From NCBI GenBank assembly GCA_022829145.1, contig CM040741.1, positions 46,866,180 to 46,930,179 of the forward strand: a DNA stretch of 64,000 nt. Reading direction: 5' to 3'. Source of the stretch: Albula goreensis. Its lineage: Eukaryota; Chordata; Actinopteri; Albuliformes; Albulidae. A model generated the notes under the pieces. That model had not been told where the DNA came from and did no database searches. It saw only the letters and a program-made list of their open reading frames with translations. Below, in pieces: positions 13,831 to 27,600 of the stretch (positions within the stretch are counted from its first letter, which is position 1; every line of letters starts with the position of its first letter). The translations under genes were made by a program, and so were the position numbers.

Positions 13831-15290
13831 AGGGTCATTCTTCTCTCCGCACTTGAACACTACATGTGCTCTGTGGATATATGGACTGGTGTATTGAAAA
13901 ACTCCCCCTTTGTTGGAAAGAAATTCTGTTACACATCATTCATTACAATTAAATTATTATTAATGTCAATCATGCCTTATAAGGTAATATGTTCCATACC
14001 ATATCAGAAAAATGCACCACACACTATTATGAAACAACCAAGCATTCACTGTTGGAACTTGAGTGATTTTAATTACAAAATTTTTGACTACCTGGACATA
14101 AGGAAAAAGGCCCTGATACAGTGTATGACCATAAAGGTATCAAGTGAAGTAATGCTGACTAGGAGAATAACATGTTTTAGTATAGGTTTAAGGGGGTTTC
14201 TGAAGTACTACTTGCATAAGCCCTTTTTTAACTTGGTTAAAAAAAAACTAATTTAAGACTGACAAAGATGTCAAACTACCTGGCCAGCTACATGTCTTGA
14301 TTATTAACTCTGAGTTGGCTCTTATAATGTTCGACATTTATAGTATTAAGCCCAATACAGCTCTCCAAAAAATGACAGTTTATTTTTCTAAGTCAAGGCT
14401 GAGCAGGTTTACAATTCAGGCACCAGACTGGCTATACCTTTGGGATTTGGCTACTTTGGTTTTTTTTTCTCTCCTCTCATTGAACTGCTCTTTAAACAGA
14501 AATGTTCTGCGACAGGAGTGAGTACTACACTTTATTGATTCAAAGATAATAATTTCAAAGGGGTTGAGATGTGTGGAAGTAGTACATGCCCCAACACTAA
14601 ACATGGGTCATAGTGACACCTGAGAGAGTTGCTGGTGGATGCTTAGTATTTGTAATTAAATTGAGGGTACACTAGCATGGATTTTCTTTTGTTGAAATTT
14701 TGAATACTGTTGGCATTGTGATGGGCATATTTCTGCAGTGTATATCATCCAGTAATTAAGAGTGCCAGACTACCAGCCTGGGTTCATGGACAAAACACAT
14801 AAATTTAATTTTGAGTTGAGCTGAAGCCCTACCTTAATAATTTTGGGGAAGGGCAGAATTGTAGTGTGGTGTGTTTTTCTTCCTCATAAATGAATTAACC
14901 CACAAATCGGGATCAGTTGTAATTCATTTCCTTGGTATACCTTACCCATTACATAACCCATTACAAACAGAGTGTCTTCTTTTCTGTGCTCAGCCAGAAA
15001 TAGAAGAAGTTGAAAATAGGGAATGTCTTGCTAGCAATTCTTGTGAGATGCCTTCTGGTATGAACTAGATAACTAGCAAATAGGGATCAATTTATGTTAG
15101 CTGGCTAATATTGTTTTAAGTTGATTTGGTCATTTACTCAATTTAACTGGCTAGATTTCATCAATCTGATACAGATTTGATTAGCTTAATTTGTGAAGGG
15201 GTTGTATTACTGACAAACCTCATGAAACTAAATTCTCTGAAATTAATAGCAATTAATTGCTTTGCATTGGAAACACCAGGATGAGCATGA

Positions 15291-15548
15291 TCACATTATC
15301 CACATGAAACATGCCAAAAAGAACAGTGATAAGAGTTCATCTGTGACAGTTGCAAGTTTCTGAAATTCCCAGTGTGTGATGCACATATTCTGGGCATAGG
15401 TATTCCATACACTATTCACGGCAGCCTGTGTGACATCGTTCCAGGGCTCACTGATGCTCTCAATGGCCTTCTTTAAGTTGTATACCTTCCAAAAATCATG
15501 AATGCCTGGTTTGTCTTCAGTGTATGTCTCTGAGCCAAGCTCTGTCAT
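15291..15548 (-). mobile_element. Tigger/pogo-type DDE transposase relic, C-terminal part
   Basis: An open 85-codon stretch contains DFWKVYNLKKAIESISEPWN followed by DVTQAAVNSVW. This fits the end of Tigger-type transposases such as TIGD1 (FWKxYNIxxxIKNxxxxWxDVTxxxxNxxW). Only this tail is seen. No catalytic Asp residues or termini could be matched, so it is a fragment. Confidence 0.65.
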
Positions 15549-18500
15549 ACCTCAGAAATCTTGTTTTATATGAATTCATTTTGTTACATGGAAAAATGTA
15601 CCTAATTTAACAATTTCTGTTTGTACAAATTCCATGTGAGTAAACATTCTTAAATTAGGGGATACCTATAGCTAATATAACTGATGTATACTGACCAAGT
15701 GCATACAATATAAAGCATGGCAGATGCATGTATGAGAACAGTATCATTTCTGTAAAAGTATGAAAAAGGAAAGGTGCAATTGGAATGGAAGTATTTTAAG
15801 GTGGGTTTTTAATGTGTTGGAAGCAAAAACCCCTGGTGTCTGTGCAATTACAAGAATGTGTTGTGGTTCGAGCACAGTGAGCTGCTATCAGCTCTACTGT
15901 GGCCATAAACACACCCCAGGAATTGTTGCATTTTGCTAGCTGTTGAATTGGAACAAGGCAATTAGCCAGATAGAGATTAGGGCTATGCAGCTTGCGTATA
16001 CTTCCATTAAGTTAGCTTGCATTGCCACAGGAAGAATGTGTATGAATGTGAACGATCTATTCATCGTAAACAAAGAACAAGTTTCATTGCATTTTTGACA
16101 GGAAGATGGCCTAACAATGGCTTCATTGTGCTTACTTACTGGCAGTCCAGATAGCATTGCTTAGACATGGATCTAGACATGGTGCCCTGCTTTCTCAGAC
16201 TGATCTAGTGCTGAAGGATGTTTTGGAATGTATTTGTGTGTGAATATGTGTAGAAAAAAGGAGGCAATTCATCATAATTTCAGGTCTGGATTTCATTTAG
16301 CTTTAACAGACTCCCAACATTTAAAAGTCACAATATTTACAGCTTTTTTATGATTAGTAAATTAGAAAAAAATGACATAATGTTTTGAATCTGTGACTTC
16401 TTTAACTGTGGAGATAAAAGCAGTTCAGATTGGTTCAAGCAAGTTAGTGATTGACTTCTGAATGGAGCTCTACCCTGTTGGGGTTCATGGCATTTCAACT
16501 ACGGATATAGACAGTCTGGGCACATCCCATATAAAGTACTCTCCTCTCTTCCACTACTACCTCATCTCCTTCCTCTTTCCAGTGTCCCTCTATTATAGTG
16601 AGGGAGGAGATGAGATGTCAGTGGAGGAAGGAGGATACATTTTTTCAGTAAAGTGGCACACCCCAACTGTGAGCCATATTTTCCCCATGATTGTCTTATT
16701 ATCCCAGGATGCAATGGTTTTTCTAGCAAAATAAAAATACATTGATAATTTAGGAATGTAAGTCCTGTCAACCGAACAGGAAGTTGCAAGGAAAAATATT
16801 TTTTCCTCACTTTGTAAGTGACCCTGAATTCAAACCAAGTGGCAAATTTGGGAACCCTTGTGATATGTGATGTCATATATGCAAGTTGCTTGAGTTCATG
16901 TATTACATATGAGATATGTCCGCACAATTGAAAACTTGAGTTCTCAACATAGAGTTCCCAACTTTAACGTCAGAAGATTCCCAATTCCCATTTATCTTGA
17001 ATCCAGTTATATTGAATGTTTATGTCTTAAAAATGTGTGCATCATTACACATACATCATACTTCAACAAGGAACAATATATTACAAATTATAATTCCCCT
17101 TTAAGGTGTTTGAAAGCAGATTTTTAATCATAACCAAGGATTATTTTAATGCTCTTGCTAAAATCCAAGAGGATATATCATTTGATAGTTGTGGTACCCA
17201 TGCTTGAGGGATAAGCTATATTAAAAGCAAGTGACCTACACTCCAAATAATCAGTTTGACAGCTGCAGCTCCACCACCTTCACTGTTTTAATAAAAATAA
17301 AAAAATGTATCCTATTCGTAGAAATGTCATTATGGTTTTTTTATGCAGCATTGTGGATATAATGTTTCCTGTAATTGTCTTTAATATTTGTACATAATGT
17401 TTTTTTTCAGCTCATGAACAATTAATGTCTAATTTATAATAAACAATAACAAACTTGCAGGTTTATTAATTTAACAGTTTATAGTGGGCCATCAGTGCAG
17501 ACACATGGGACTTAATGTTATAAACTTGTCTGTCTGAAAATGAAAATAAGTACATTAAGATAAGATGTCTGAGGTTTTGCAGTATACTTTCAGTGGTTAT
17601 TAACACTACATATATTTCCAGACTTATACTCGCTATGTTCTGAGGAAAATATCAGGGGAGGGGGCAGCCTATATAAACTTACATCACTGCTGGATGTAAA
17701 TGAAATGTGAATAAATTGTATTTTTCCCACTATGTGAGCTAATCCAGGTCTAGATCGCATCATGCATTGGATGGTTCAGAAGGGGAAGCTGAAGGGAGAC
17801 CCTGCTCCCTAATAAAAAGCCAAGTAGTAAAAACTACAACTTCTCTCTATTCTCAAGTTTAATATTGGAATCATTGTTAATCAGCCTTAGAGATGACGGG
17901 TCAGATATTCTTAAGAATTATACAAAAGTAAAATGCAACCTTAGAAAAGGGCATCAGTAATATTATGTATTAAAACAATTGATGTTTAATTGGCAGCCCT
18001 GCATAGCTTACAATATGGTTTGTTTCTCATCTTTATTTTTCAGTTTTTAACAAGGAGGTCTACATTCCGTACAAAAAAAATTTGCTTTCTTCTTGAGTAA
18101 CTTTTAAGCAACAGGAACCTTTCTCAGCACTTGTACAACATGTTATAATTTTAGTGGATGATGAAATTAATAAAAAAAAAAATATCAGTGAGAGTTAGAG
18201 AATGTGAAACATTTAAATGTGTTCCTAACCTTAAAGGACAAGACATCACTTTCAGATTTGACTTGGGCCCAAGTTTACTTTGGAGCTGGCAACACACTCT
18301 ATGCAACACACTCTGTGTGCATATTGAGGCCCAAATGCTAAGACTGTGGTTAAAGCAATGTGCTACACAGGGTGGTCTTGTCAGCATGATACTAAAATGC
18401 CTTTTTTTGTTATATGCATTTGAATGGAGGAAGTCTGCCCACAGATATTTAAGCACAGACTGCTTTTGTCTGTTCTGTCCCGGACACAAAAAGCTTGAGC

Positions 18501-20847
18501 CTCCTTAAACAAAGGCAGGATCTGTTTTTGTTGTCCTCTGCATGGTCATCACATTTTCATTGTACAACATATTGAAAATCAAAATAACAGTGTCACAAAA
18601 TTTTTACAGCCCTGGTTTTAGAGAAATACAGCCTATTGTACATATTTTTGGTCATTGAATCATTTATTGTTAGTTTGCTCAATTGACCATTTATAAGTGA
18701 CCAGTGTGTGCTTGAGAAGTTTACTGTTCCAAAAAGATTATGTCATCTTGTGTTCAGAGAGGTAATTATATACAGTGATTCACACTGTCACACTACTAAC
18801 ATTGAATATTATATTCACAATATTGTGTGAAATGAAGTCTTACGTATGTTACTGTAATTCCATAATGGGTAATGCACTTCATTTGTCTTGATGCTAAATA
18901 ATACAGTGATGCCATGCATTGTATTTCAGTAGGTGGAGTGATTTCACTTCTGGTATCAATGAAACCATCTGTTGAATGTTTGGCTAACCTATTTAGCTGA
19001 TAATGTCCAAGCTTTGGCCACAAAATGCATTATTATAATAACTAAATTTTTAGCTGTGTTAGACGGTAAAGGAAAACTATAGATGTTTCTTATATAATTA
19101 AAGTGTGTACTCTTCTCTCACTGGCTAATCTCATCCCCAGTGTAGTAGTATTTTCTACAGTTTCCTAATGTCTAGCTGTAATTAACTATGTCTGTCCTAG
19201 CTTGCTAGCATACATCATTTTAATGGGAATATTGTCAGCATTACCTAGCTATATCATGTCATGTCTGATCACTTCAGCTGAATACTCTGCTTTATGTTTT
19301 CCCTTGTCGATTGTGATCCTGTTTCCATGTGTGCATCAGCTGAACTGAGCATTATTTTTCATTACATCATGCTAGCTGTGTAAAGGTAAGTTATCTTAGT
19401 GGCTGGCAGTGTTTGCTATCTAGTTCACAATTGCTACATGGGTGGCTAGATAGTGCAAATACCTGTAAATGTGATGAAATTGAACTGGAAACCAGAAACA
19501 GTGTAAAGCCTCCACAATTAGAGGGAGGATAGGATAGCAGAATAGTCATACACACACATAGCCAGCAACTAAGCAAGCAGCAAGCTAGTTCAATATGTTG
19601 TACATCACTGCTGGTACTCTCATTCTGTGTGTCCTTAGGACCCTTTTTAATGAAATATTTGCTTTCTGTAAGTAAAAGATGTGTGGTACTTTGGGTACAT
19701 TTTAAGTCACTTGCTGGGATACCTTGGTCACTACTAACAAATGTTGTTGTAATTAATGCTTTTGTTTAGATTATCCACATCAGCTGTTTCATCTGTGTTG
19801 TCATGAATGGATGTGGAGTGCCAGAAAGAGCTCCATCTCAGAGTGGTCTTAAAGCTGAAAATGTGCATATGCAACAATACACATATATAGGTTTTTTTCT
19901 TAGTATATAACTTAAATTACCAGAAATGCCCTTGTGCAAAGTATGCAAATTATGTATTTTGGGATTCTATGTACTTTTTATAAAAAACTCCAATGGTCTC
20001 ACGATTTTCACTGTGGTAAGATGTCTGATATTTAATTGAATATATGTCCTAACCCACAATAAGAGTTCTCATGTCATTCAAAGTGTGAATTTCCATGTAT
20101 GTCATGTTTAAGGATGCATAACAATTGAGTTACTGTTACATCATTAATGCTGTAGCTGGACTATGGTGAAAGTCCATATGGTTCCAATGGATAGAAAAAC
20201 ACTTTTTCAAGTACCTGTTTCACAAGTAAATAATATGGGTTGAATTACAGAGATTCATTTAGTCCAAGCCTAGCCCAGAGGCCCACTTCCTGTCAATGCT
20301 TTGGAGAGGAGAATTGGCCAATTCAAATTAAACCCAGCATAGATGTGACTAATGGCATGCTGAGAAAGTCTGGAGCCTTAACTACAGTATTCCAGTGTGT
20401 CAGTTTGTTTGTTTATTCAAACAGCCTGGTGGTATGCTTGTTTGGTTGGCCTCCACTGTTAGGTTTTAAAGGAGGGACAGCAATAAAAAATCAGCAGATG
20501 GAAACATGTTGTTTTTATTGCTACTTTGCCAGACTTAAACATATTAGAAATGTGTATGCATAAATACTCTCACGTGAAATAATTAATGCCAGTTTTCCAC
20601 CAGAGTACTCATTGTGCATGGAGTAATCAGTGCATTATAAACAATCTGTGTCTGAAATTCTGCTTTCTCTGCTAATTTTTTTATTATTTCCGAATGTAGC
20701 AATCATACGTCAGTGAAATAAGAATGAACATGTAGTAAGGGCATTGGCAGCTGGCCTAGTTTGCTAGAGTTGTTCTGATTCCACCCTTCTGATGTTACTG
20801 ATGTAACACATGGGTGAACACTCTAACATGATTCTCTTTTTTTGTAG

Positions 20848-21603
20848 AAACGTAAGAATCCATGATGGATGAGGCGCAGTGCTACTACAATGAAACAATT
20901 GCCTTCTTTTACAATCACAGTGGCAAGTACCTGGCCACCGAATGGAATACAGTCAGCAAGCTGGTGATGGGACTGGGTATCACCGTATGCATCTTCATCA
21001 TGCTGGCAAACTTGCTCGTAATGGTGGCCATCTACGTCAACCGGCGCTTCCACTTTCCCATTTATTATCTCATGGCCAATCTGGCTGCAGCAGACTTCTT
21101 TGCAGGGCTGGCCTACTTTTATTTGATGTTCAACACTGGTCCCAACACACGCAGGCTGACGGTGAGCACCTGGCTGCTGCGGCAGGGCCTCATCGACACC
21201 AGCCTGACGGCCTCCGTGGCCAACCTGTTGGCCATCGCCATCGAGCGCCACATCACTGTCTTCCGCATGCAGCTGCACACGCGAATGAGCAACCGGAGGG
21301 TGGTGGTGGTCATTGTCATCATCTGGACCATGTCCATCGTCATGGGGGCCATCCCCAGCGTGGGCTGGAACTGCATCTGTGACATCAAGACCTGCTCTAA
21401 CATGGCCCCCATCTACAGTCACTCCTACCTGGTCTTTTGGGCCATCTTCAACCTGGTCACCTTTGTGGTCATGGTGGTTCTCTACGCTCACATATTCGTC
21501 TATGTTCGCCAGAGGACCATGAGGATGTCCAGGCACAGCTCTGGCCCACGCCGAAACCGGGATACCATGATGAGCCTCCTGAAGACTGTGGTGATTGTTC
21601 TGG
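20848..21603 (+). CDS. lpar1: lpar1 exon with start codon, TM1 to TM5 and start of TM6
   Basis: The acceptor is a T-rich tract ending TTTGTAG at 20841-20847, and the donor is CTGG|GTAAGT after 21603. The first 14 nt are 5'UTR and contain an in-frame TAA at 20853-20855, so translation must start in this exon. Two ATGs follow back to back at 20862 and 20865. The second has the better context (A at -3, G at +4) and would give a 346-residue protein starting MDEAQ. The exon ends one base into the glycine codon of the VIVLG segment of TM6. Confidence 0.95.
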
Positions 21604-24600
21604 GTAAGTTCCCAACCTTCTTATGTATGTATGCTCCCACATGGTCTAGTTGTTATATTAAAGAGAATCACGTTTTGTGATTTAAAAGGTAACCTTGTCT
21701 GGTTTGCATGGCTGGTCTACAGATTCCTAAAGACTTCCTAAAAAACAGATATGGCATCAGGTTTAATCTTTTCTTACTGTACCAAATAAATCAAATTTTA
21801 ATCTTTCATGTGTAATTATTAGAAAAATTTCTTGAGTTTAAAAAATGGTACCCCACTACATGATTTAAGGTGATAAGCAAAGGTATAGTGTGAGTGTACA
21901 TGCAGCATTTAACAAATAATTATTTCAAACTCTGAGATAATTACAGGAGTTGATTTTGGGCTAAAATCTCTATTTTGCCACAGTTGTATTATAGTATGTA
22001 CTAGATTCTAACAATGTACTAACACTGAAGGGATGGAATGTGAACTTTAGCTGTTATCTGCACAACTCTAAACTCCAGTACAGCAGGTGGCAGGTAGCAC
22101 CTCAAGTTGGTTGGCAAGCAAAAACTAAATCCCCTGTCCGAACAAACTTCAGACTCTAAATATGTGTGATTCTTACAGCACACACGTTTTCCACCATTAG
22201 CTTTGCTCATAGGCTCTGTTGCCTCCATGGCAGGCACAAGGCCTATCTCATCATATCATTGACTGTGGCTGCAATACTGTATGAATGTGACTGAATGTAT
22301 TGAGGAGATCATTCTTGAGAGCCTGTTAGCTGTGTGGTAATGGCACTGCCTGTGGTGCAGGAGACAACGGTTTGGTTCATGGCTCCTGTGAAGTAAATTC
22401 TTTACCTCTATAAAAGTCCCCTTCTCGCCACAGAAGTGTCCCAGACGTGATACTGCAGGCCCTTGTGAGTCAAGAGCACAAAGATTCATTCAGATAAAGG
22501 GCAGTGGGATGCCAGTGTCCTCATCATTCCTGTCAGACAGGGTGATGTCACTACCAAGAGGCTGATAGCAATACACCACAATGTCCAAGAAATCCAGCCT
22601 TTTAACAATGAAGTAGTGTCATAGTTCTGTGATCGAGGGATTAGTTGTGAACCCGCAAAAGTGAACTTTTCACCACCAAAAATCCAGCTGCGCTCTCCAA
22701 CCTTGCGCTGAAAACCTGTATTCATATTTGAAACAATGCTTTGATGGTTTAAATCATTTTCCATGTGACAAATATCGTAAATACGATGAAAATACAATTG
22801 CTTCGATTTTGACAATTCTTTGCGAAAGTGAAGGGGCAAACAAGAGACCCATCTAGTTACCACTGTTATATCAGCTTTGAAATGGCAAAACAATACAGCT
22901 GTTGAATTCACCAAGTGTCTGTGACTGTGTTTTTTGTTTTCAGTCCCAGTGTTTGCCTAGTACCACATCAGTGTCAGGTCTCCGCTGCTCTCCCACAGTG
23001 TTCCGTCTCCTAGAAAAGAGATGAGTTGGGCTTGAGGGACAGAGTTAGAGAGTAAGGCTTGAAACAGTCATTGTTGCTCGAGAGTGGGAACTTGATATGT
23101 GCCCTCAGGGGCATTTCAGAAACTGAATGTATGTACATAGCAGTTGGAATGAGCTGTAAAGATCAGTTTTGCTGTCTGCATTCGCTGAGCCTGTACAAAT
23201 GTTTATTTTTTTGGAAATGTAGTCTGTTTGCTAGCTCAGCACAAATATTTTCTGTTCTGTACACCAGTTATTAGACTAAATCTATGTATTTGGGTCAAAA
23301 GGAAATGGAACAGCACACCAAAAGTATATTATGAACTAGTGATGAACATGAATTATGAAATTAATGTTTTGATATGTAGTTTGTTTCATTACTAACTTAC
23401 TGACTTGTCTGTACTTGTATTAGTTATCAGATCCTGAAAAAAATGCAAAGTAACTCAGACTATCTGAAATTAATGTTCATACTTTAGCAATCATCAGGTC
23501 CAAAATCATTTAACTGCTGACTATGCTACACAGTTGAAATGATTGAGCATGTTTGCTACATTTGAAAAATGTGTTTTATTCAATAAATATACATGCATCG
23601 GTGCTTGTTTTGTACATCTACTTATCAGAAAGGAAAGTAGCCTACCAAGGTTTTGTTGATTGTTGACAAATTTAATAGCTTCAGAAAAATTGCAAGTTGC
23701 TAAAACATGCTTAAATGTCCAAATTACTATTCACACAGAAAAAAAAACATCCCTTTGATTCTGATTGGTCAGAGGGTATGGATTATTGTCCAATTACCAA
23801 CAAATGGTGTTATGCATTGCTATGAAGTTGTGATATGGATATTAACCTTAGCATCTTTTGAAATTCATATGGAAGGTCATTCAACATTACTGAAGATTCT
23901 ACTTGCAATGGATTATAATGGCAACAGTATATTAATCAACACCAGCACAGTATTTCCACACAGTGGAAGTCTACTTTTTTAAATAATTTGTCAAACTAGC
24001 TAAACAACTGTGCAAGCATTAGCTAACTTCCAGCTAAATACCCTCATACCTTTTTTTACAAGCCAATAAAACTAAAATAATTTGAGAGTGGAATTATCAA
24101 TTTTTGCAAGTACTGGTGGTACAATCAGAGTTTATGAATCAGTACAGTAATTTCATATGACTAAAGACATTGTCATGCATTGTAACTTTCCCAACAGCTT
24201 ACAATGCAAAGGAATCCATGATTGATCATTTATGGTTGACTAGTTAGACATCCCTGGCCAACACTGTTCATCTTGATGTCTGAAAAGACATAGTGGCTAT
24301 AGCATGAGCATTAATGGAATTGCAAGACCTCTGTGAGAGGGAGGCAAAAGTGATGGAACTGAAATAGAAAATTCAACTGACCATTATGAAATGAGTTAAA
24401 ACTTGCAGGTATAAATGGGTTAAAAACATGTATCTCCTCACATTGATCCTGTGGTCAGTGGTTATTTGTGCTGTTAAAGTACAATAACTGATTCTCACTG
24501 CTGGACTGAAATTGATCATGGTCAATAGTCTTTTGGGAAATAGCATTCCAAGGAACACATCTGTTCAACAGATGACTAAGATGGACTCCAGTTTCCAGGA

Positions 24601-27600
24601 TGCTATAAAATGTATAAGTCCTGATTTATCTCAGGAACTTTAATCAGTGACAGAAAATAAGGAAAGCTTCAACCCATCTGACTCATGATTTCATTCAGAG
24701 TATCTTACAGTAATTATGTTCACTCAAGTGTTCAATTTGTCATTCCTGGATCCCCCACCTCACACAAACACAATAAATTCCAGCTCATTGCACATTTGAT
24801 CATGTCATGTTTGGAGAAAGTATAGTAATGGTTAGCTTTTCAGAAATAGCCATTCAAATTGATACACCTCTTGAAATTATCAATACATGCTGCTCTAATA
24901 TCTAACATTTTACCCTAACATTCAAGGATCAAAGAAAGTGATTAAAGAAATTTATTGATGTTCAGGGTTCAGTGTTAATGACTGTGTGTAAAAAAACCTA
25001 CTTGTTCAAACTAAATTTCTACTTGTTGTGATATTGTTGGACTGTAACATAAAATGCACAAAGAACACACTGTGCCTCAGTACAAGATTTACTTCAATGA
25101 GACCTGCACTTGTTTCAACTGTGGAGATTCACTGAGCAAGCTGAGACTTTAAAAGTAACTGTACTTTTTTATGGTATAAACTTTCAAGGAAAGTGCCATA
25201 ATGTATTCATTCTTTGTTTACAATAATCAGGTTGAAAATAATAAGTAAAAAAAACAATATACTCAGCCATAATGCACTGATAAAGCACACTTATAAAACA
25301 CAAAAATAAAACAAACGACACTGAATTATTGTGAACAAGAATGCTCTGTACTACCATTGCAAATCCCTGGGGTTCACAAACACCCTGTTGGGGACACCTG
25401 CTCTATGTGTGTTCAGCTACCGTTTGGCAGACATCATGTATGCCTGACTAATTAAGAAGTTAGGGGCTAATTATGAAATATTCTTCAGTGCAAAATAATA
25501 GCATTGCTTTGTTATGGATGAGTGTAGAGGGAATGAAACATGGAAGCACTGAGAGCATTGGGGCACATTTCCATGGATGAAAGAGTAAAGCAATATAGTT
25601 CATACTGACTGATTGTATTTTGCATGTGTTGCCCCGTTTTTAGATTGCGTGACAAAGATTACAACAGACCAGCACTTAAAGACACAAAAAATAGGTGGTG
25701 ATGGACATGGGCAAAGGGGAAACAGCTGTAAAAAAACACAAGAAAAAACAGAGTGGTGGTGAAAACAGCGTGATTTAATTTATGATTTTACAGACACATT
25801 GGTCAGTGAAAATGCAATGCATAAAAATCAAAGAAGAGACCTAATTAACTGGGGGTGTCTGTTGTCACTGAGAATTCCAAAGATTTGAATATATTGGATT
25901 ATGATTTTTTTTTGATTATGATCTATGTATGCACATGTTGCGCACATATTATTTGTTTTGCAGGGGCCTATAGCAAGTGATTTGAGAGTCAGTCTACCAC
26001 AAACAGTGTTTTCTATCTACACATCATTAACTACTCAATGAAAGAGCATGCTATTTACATGCATTTGAGGTTATATTTTTAAATGATTGTTTGTCTCTGA
26101 AGATACACGTTGCATGAAAAAGGATTATAAGTCTTTGGGAAGTACTGCATTTTTTAAAGGGATCCAGTAAATTTATTAGGCTCACATAGTGGCTCTGGAA
26201 AGCAATATATGGGCAAATAATATCCCAAAAGTTGACAAAGCTTGTTGCCCTAAAGCATTTTTAAGACCCCTCTGGTAGAATAAGGGCATATGTCCACAGA
26301 GCAGCTGTGTGTCCTGAGACTGGAACTCTGGGTCTAAGCTACTCCACCAGCAGCTGGGACTAGAGATCTACATTAGAGAGGAAACAATTTGTTCAGCTTC
26401 ACTGGGGAAAAAACCAGGGGTAAACCAGTTAAACTCACTTGTCTTTTCAACCTCTAGTTTCTTTTTCTTTGTGAAATGAACATATGTCTCCAAAAACAAA
26501 AGAGGTCATTGTAGTAATATGTAGGTGATATTTGGAATAGAAATTGAAACAGAAAACATTGACTAAAAATAATGACTGCATAATGGCTGGAAATGTAGAA
26601 CAAATGGTTGTCCTTGGTCCAAAATATGTTAATCCCATGTCTGTATTAAAACATCCCTGGAATGTACAAAGCAATTTCACTGGTGTTAAGATTCCACAAA
26701 GCATATGTCATCCATCTTGTTTTGTAAATATCCACATTTCTTGCCTTTCAAAAGAATTTCACAATCATAGCTTCACAGTAATCCAAAGCGCCTAATTGCT
26801 TGTGACATCAATGTCTCCTCATTTTGCATGTTTTAATCAACTATAGACATCAGTTGTGATCACAACATCAGCATATCTGAATGACTGTTTCTGTCATCAT
26901 TCAGCTGCGATATTGAGTTAAAGATACTCCTCTACAAACTAATACAGTATGTATTTTAATCATTTTGTACTTATATATTGACTGATGACATCCCATTGTA
27001 TGTCATATTTTATGCATACCTTCATAGTACAAAGTAAGGTTACTCCTTACATGTCTGTAAGTGAAACGCTATTCGGTTTCACTGCACAAACCACTTTTAA
27101 ATCACTTTTAATGTGATGAAAAGCTCCTGTATTTTTTTCTGTTCCATGAAAACATCTTGTTGATGTTACACCTTGTTTTCTCTCTTCTTAATGCACCCCA
27201 CAGTACTGCATAGTGGGCAGTATCACTATGACTAAAAAAGCACTGGTAAACTCTGGTAAGTGCAGTATTCACTGTTTTAAATCACTGCTGTTCTAGATCT
27301 TCCCTAAAAATAATTACTGTCCCTCATTCTGCTTACAAAGAGATTCTCTTCAATAGTTTTTGTGATGTACACTAAAGAGATAATCAGTTTCATATACACT
27401 GATTAGCTTTATCTTGAATTATATCAAACTTTTGGCCAAGCTCCTGTTTACTCTGTAGGATACATCAGAGGAAACTCATAAGTTATATGTTATATTGCTG
27501 TGTCTTTTAGATGACATTGTAATGGTATTCTGAGAAAGTGTATAGATTTATTTTAGATGTGGTGTGGTGCTGACTTTTTAATTTTCAGACTTTATTTTGA

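Larger units (their letters stand above)
3822..20847 (+). other. lpar1: Presumed first intron(s) of lpar1
   Basis: A long non-coding stretch between the putative first exon and the coding exon. It holds three microsatellites, a MITE, and Tc1 and Tigger relics. Further non-coding 5'UTR exons may be hidden here, as known for mammalian LPAR1, but none could be defended from splice signals alone. A locally GC-richer patch at about 6950-7130 has no coding signature. Confidence 0.5.

Noticed and set aside
13813..14256. 147-codon plus-strand open frame
   Set aside because: It starts inside the Tc1 relic on the opposite strand and shows no protein resemblance in this orientation.
20823..21536. Long minus-strand open frame (237 codons) opposite the lpar1 exon
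   Set aside because: It lies entirely antisense to highly conserved LPAR1 codons and is His/Asp/Val-rich, as a codon shadow would be. No protein family is recognisable.
22486..22914. 142-codon minus-strand open frame in the lpar1 intron
   Set aside because: No motif or family resemblance, and it overlaps repeat-like sequence near 22.3-22.5 kb. Probably chance.
25360..25420. hAT-like terminus (CCTGGGGTTCACAAACACCCTGTTGGGG)
   Set aside because: Only one end was seen. No partner terminus or 8-bp duplication was found.
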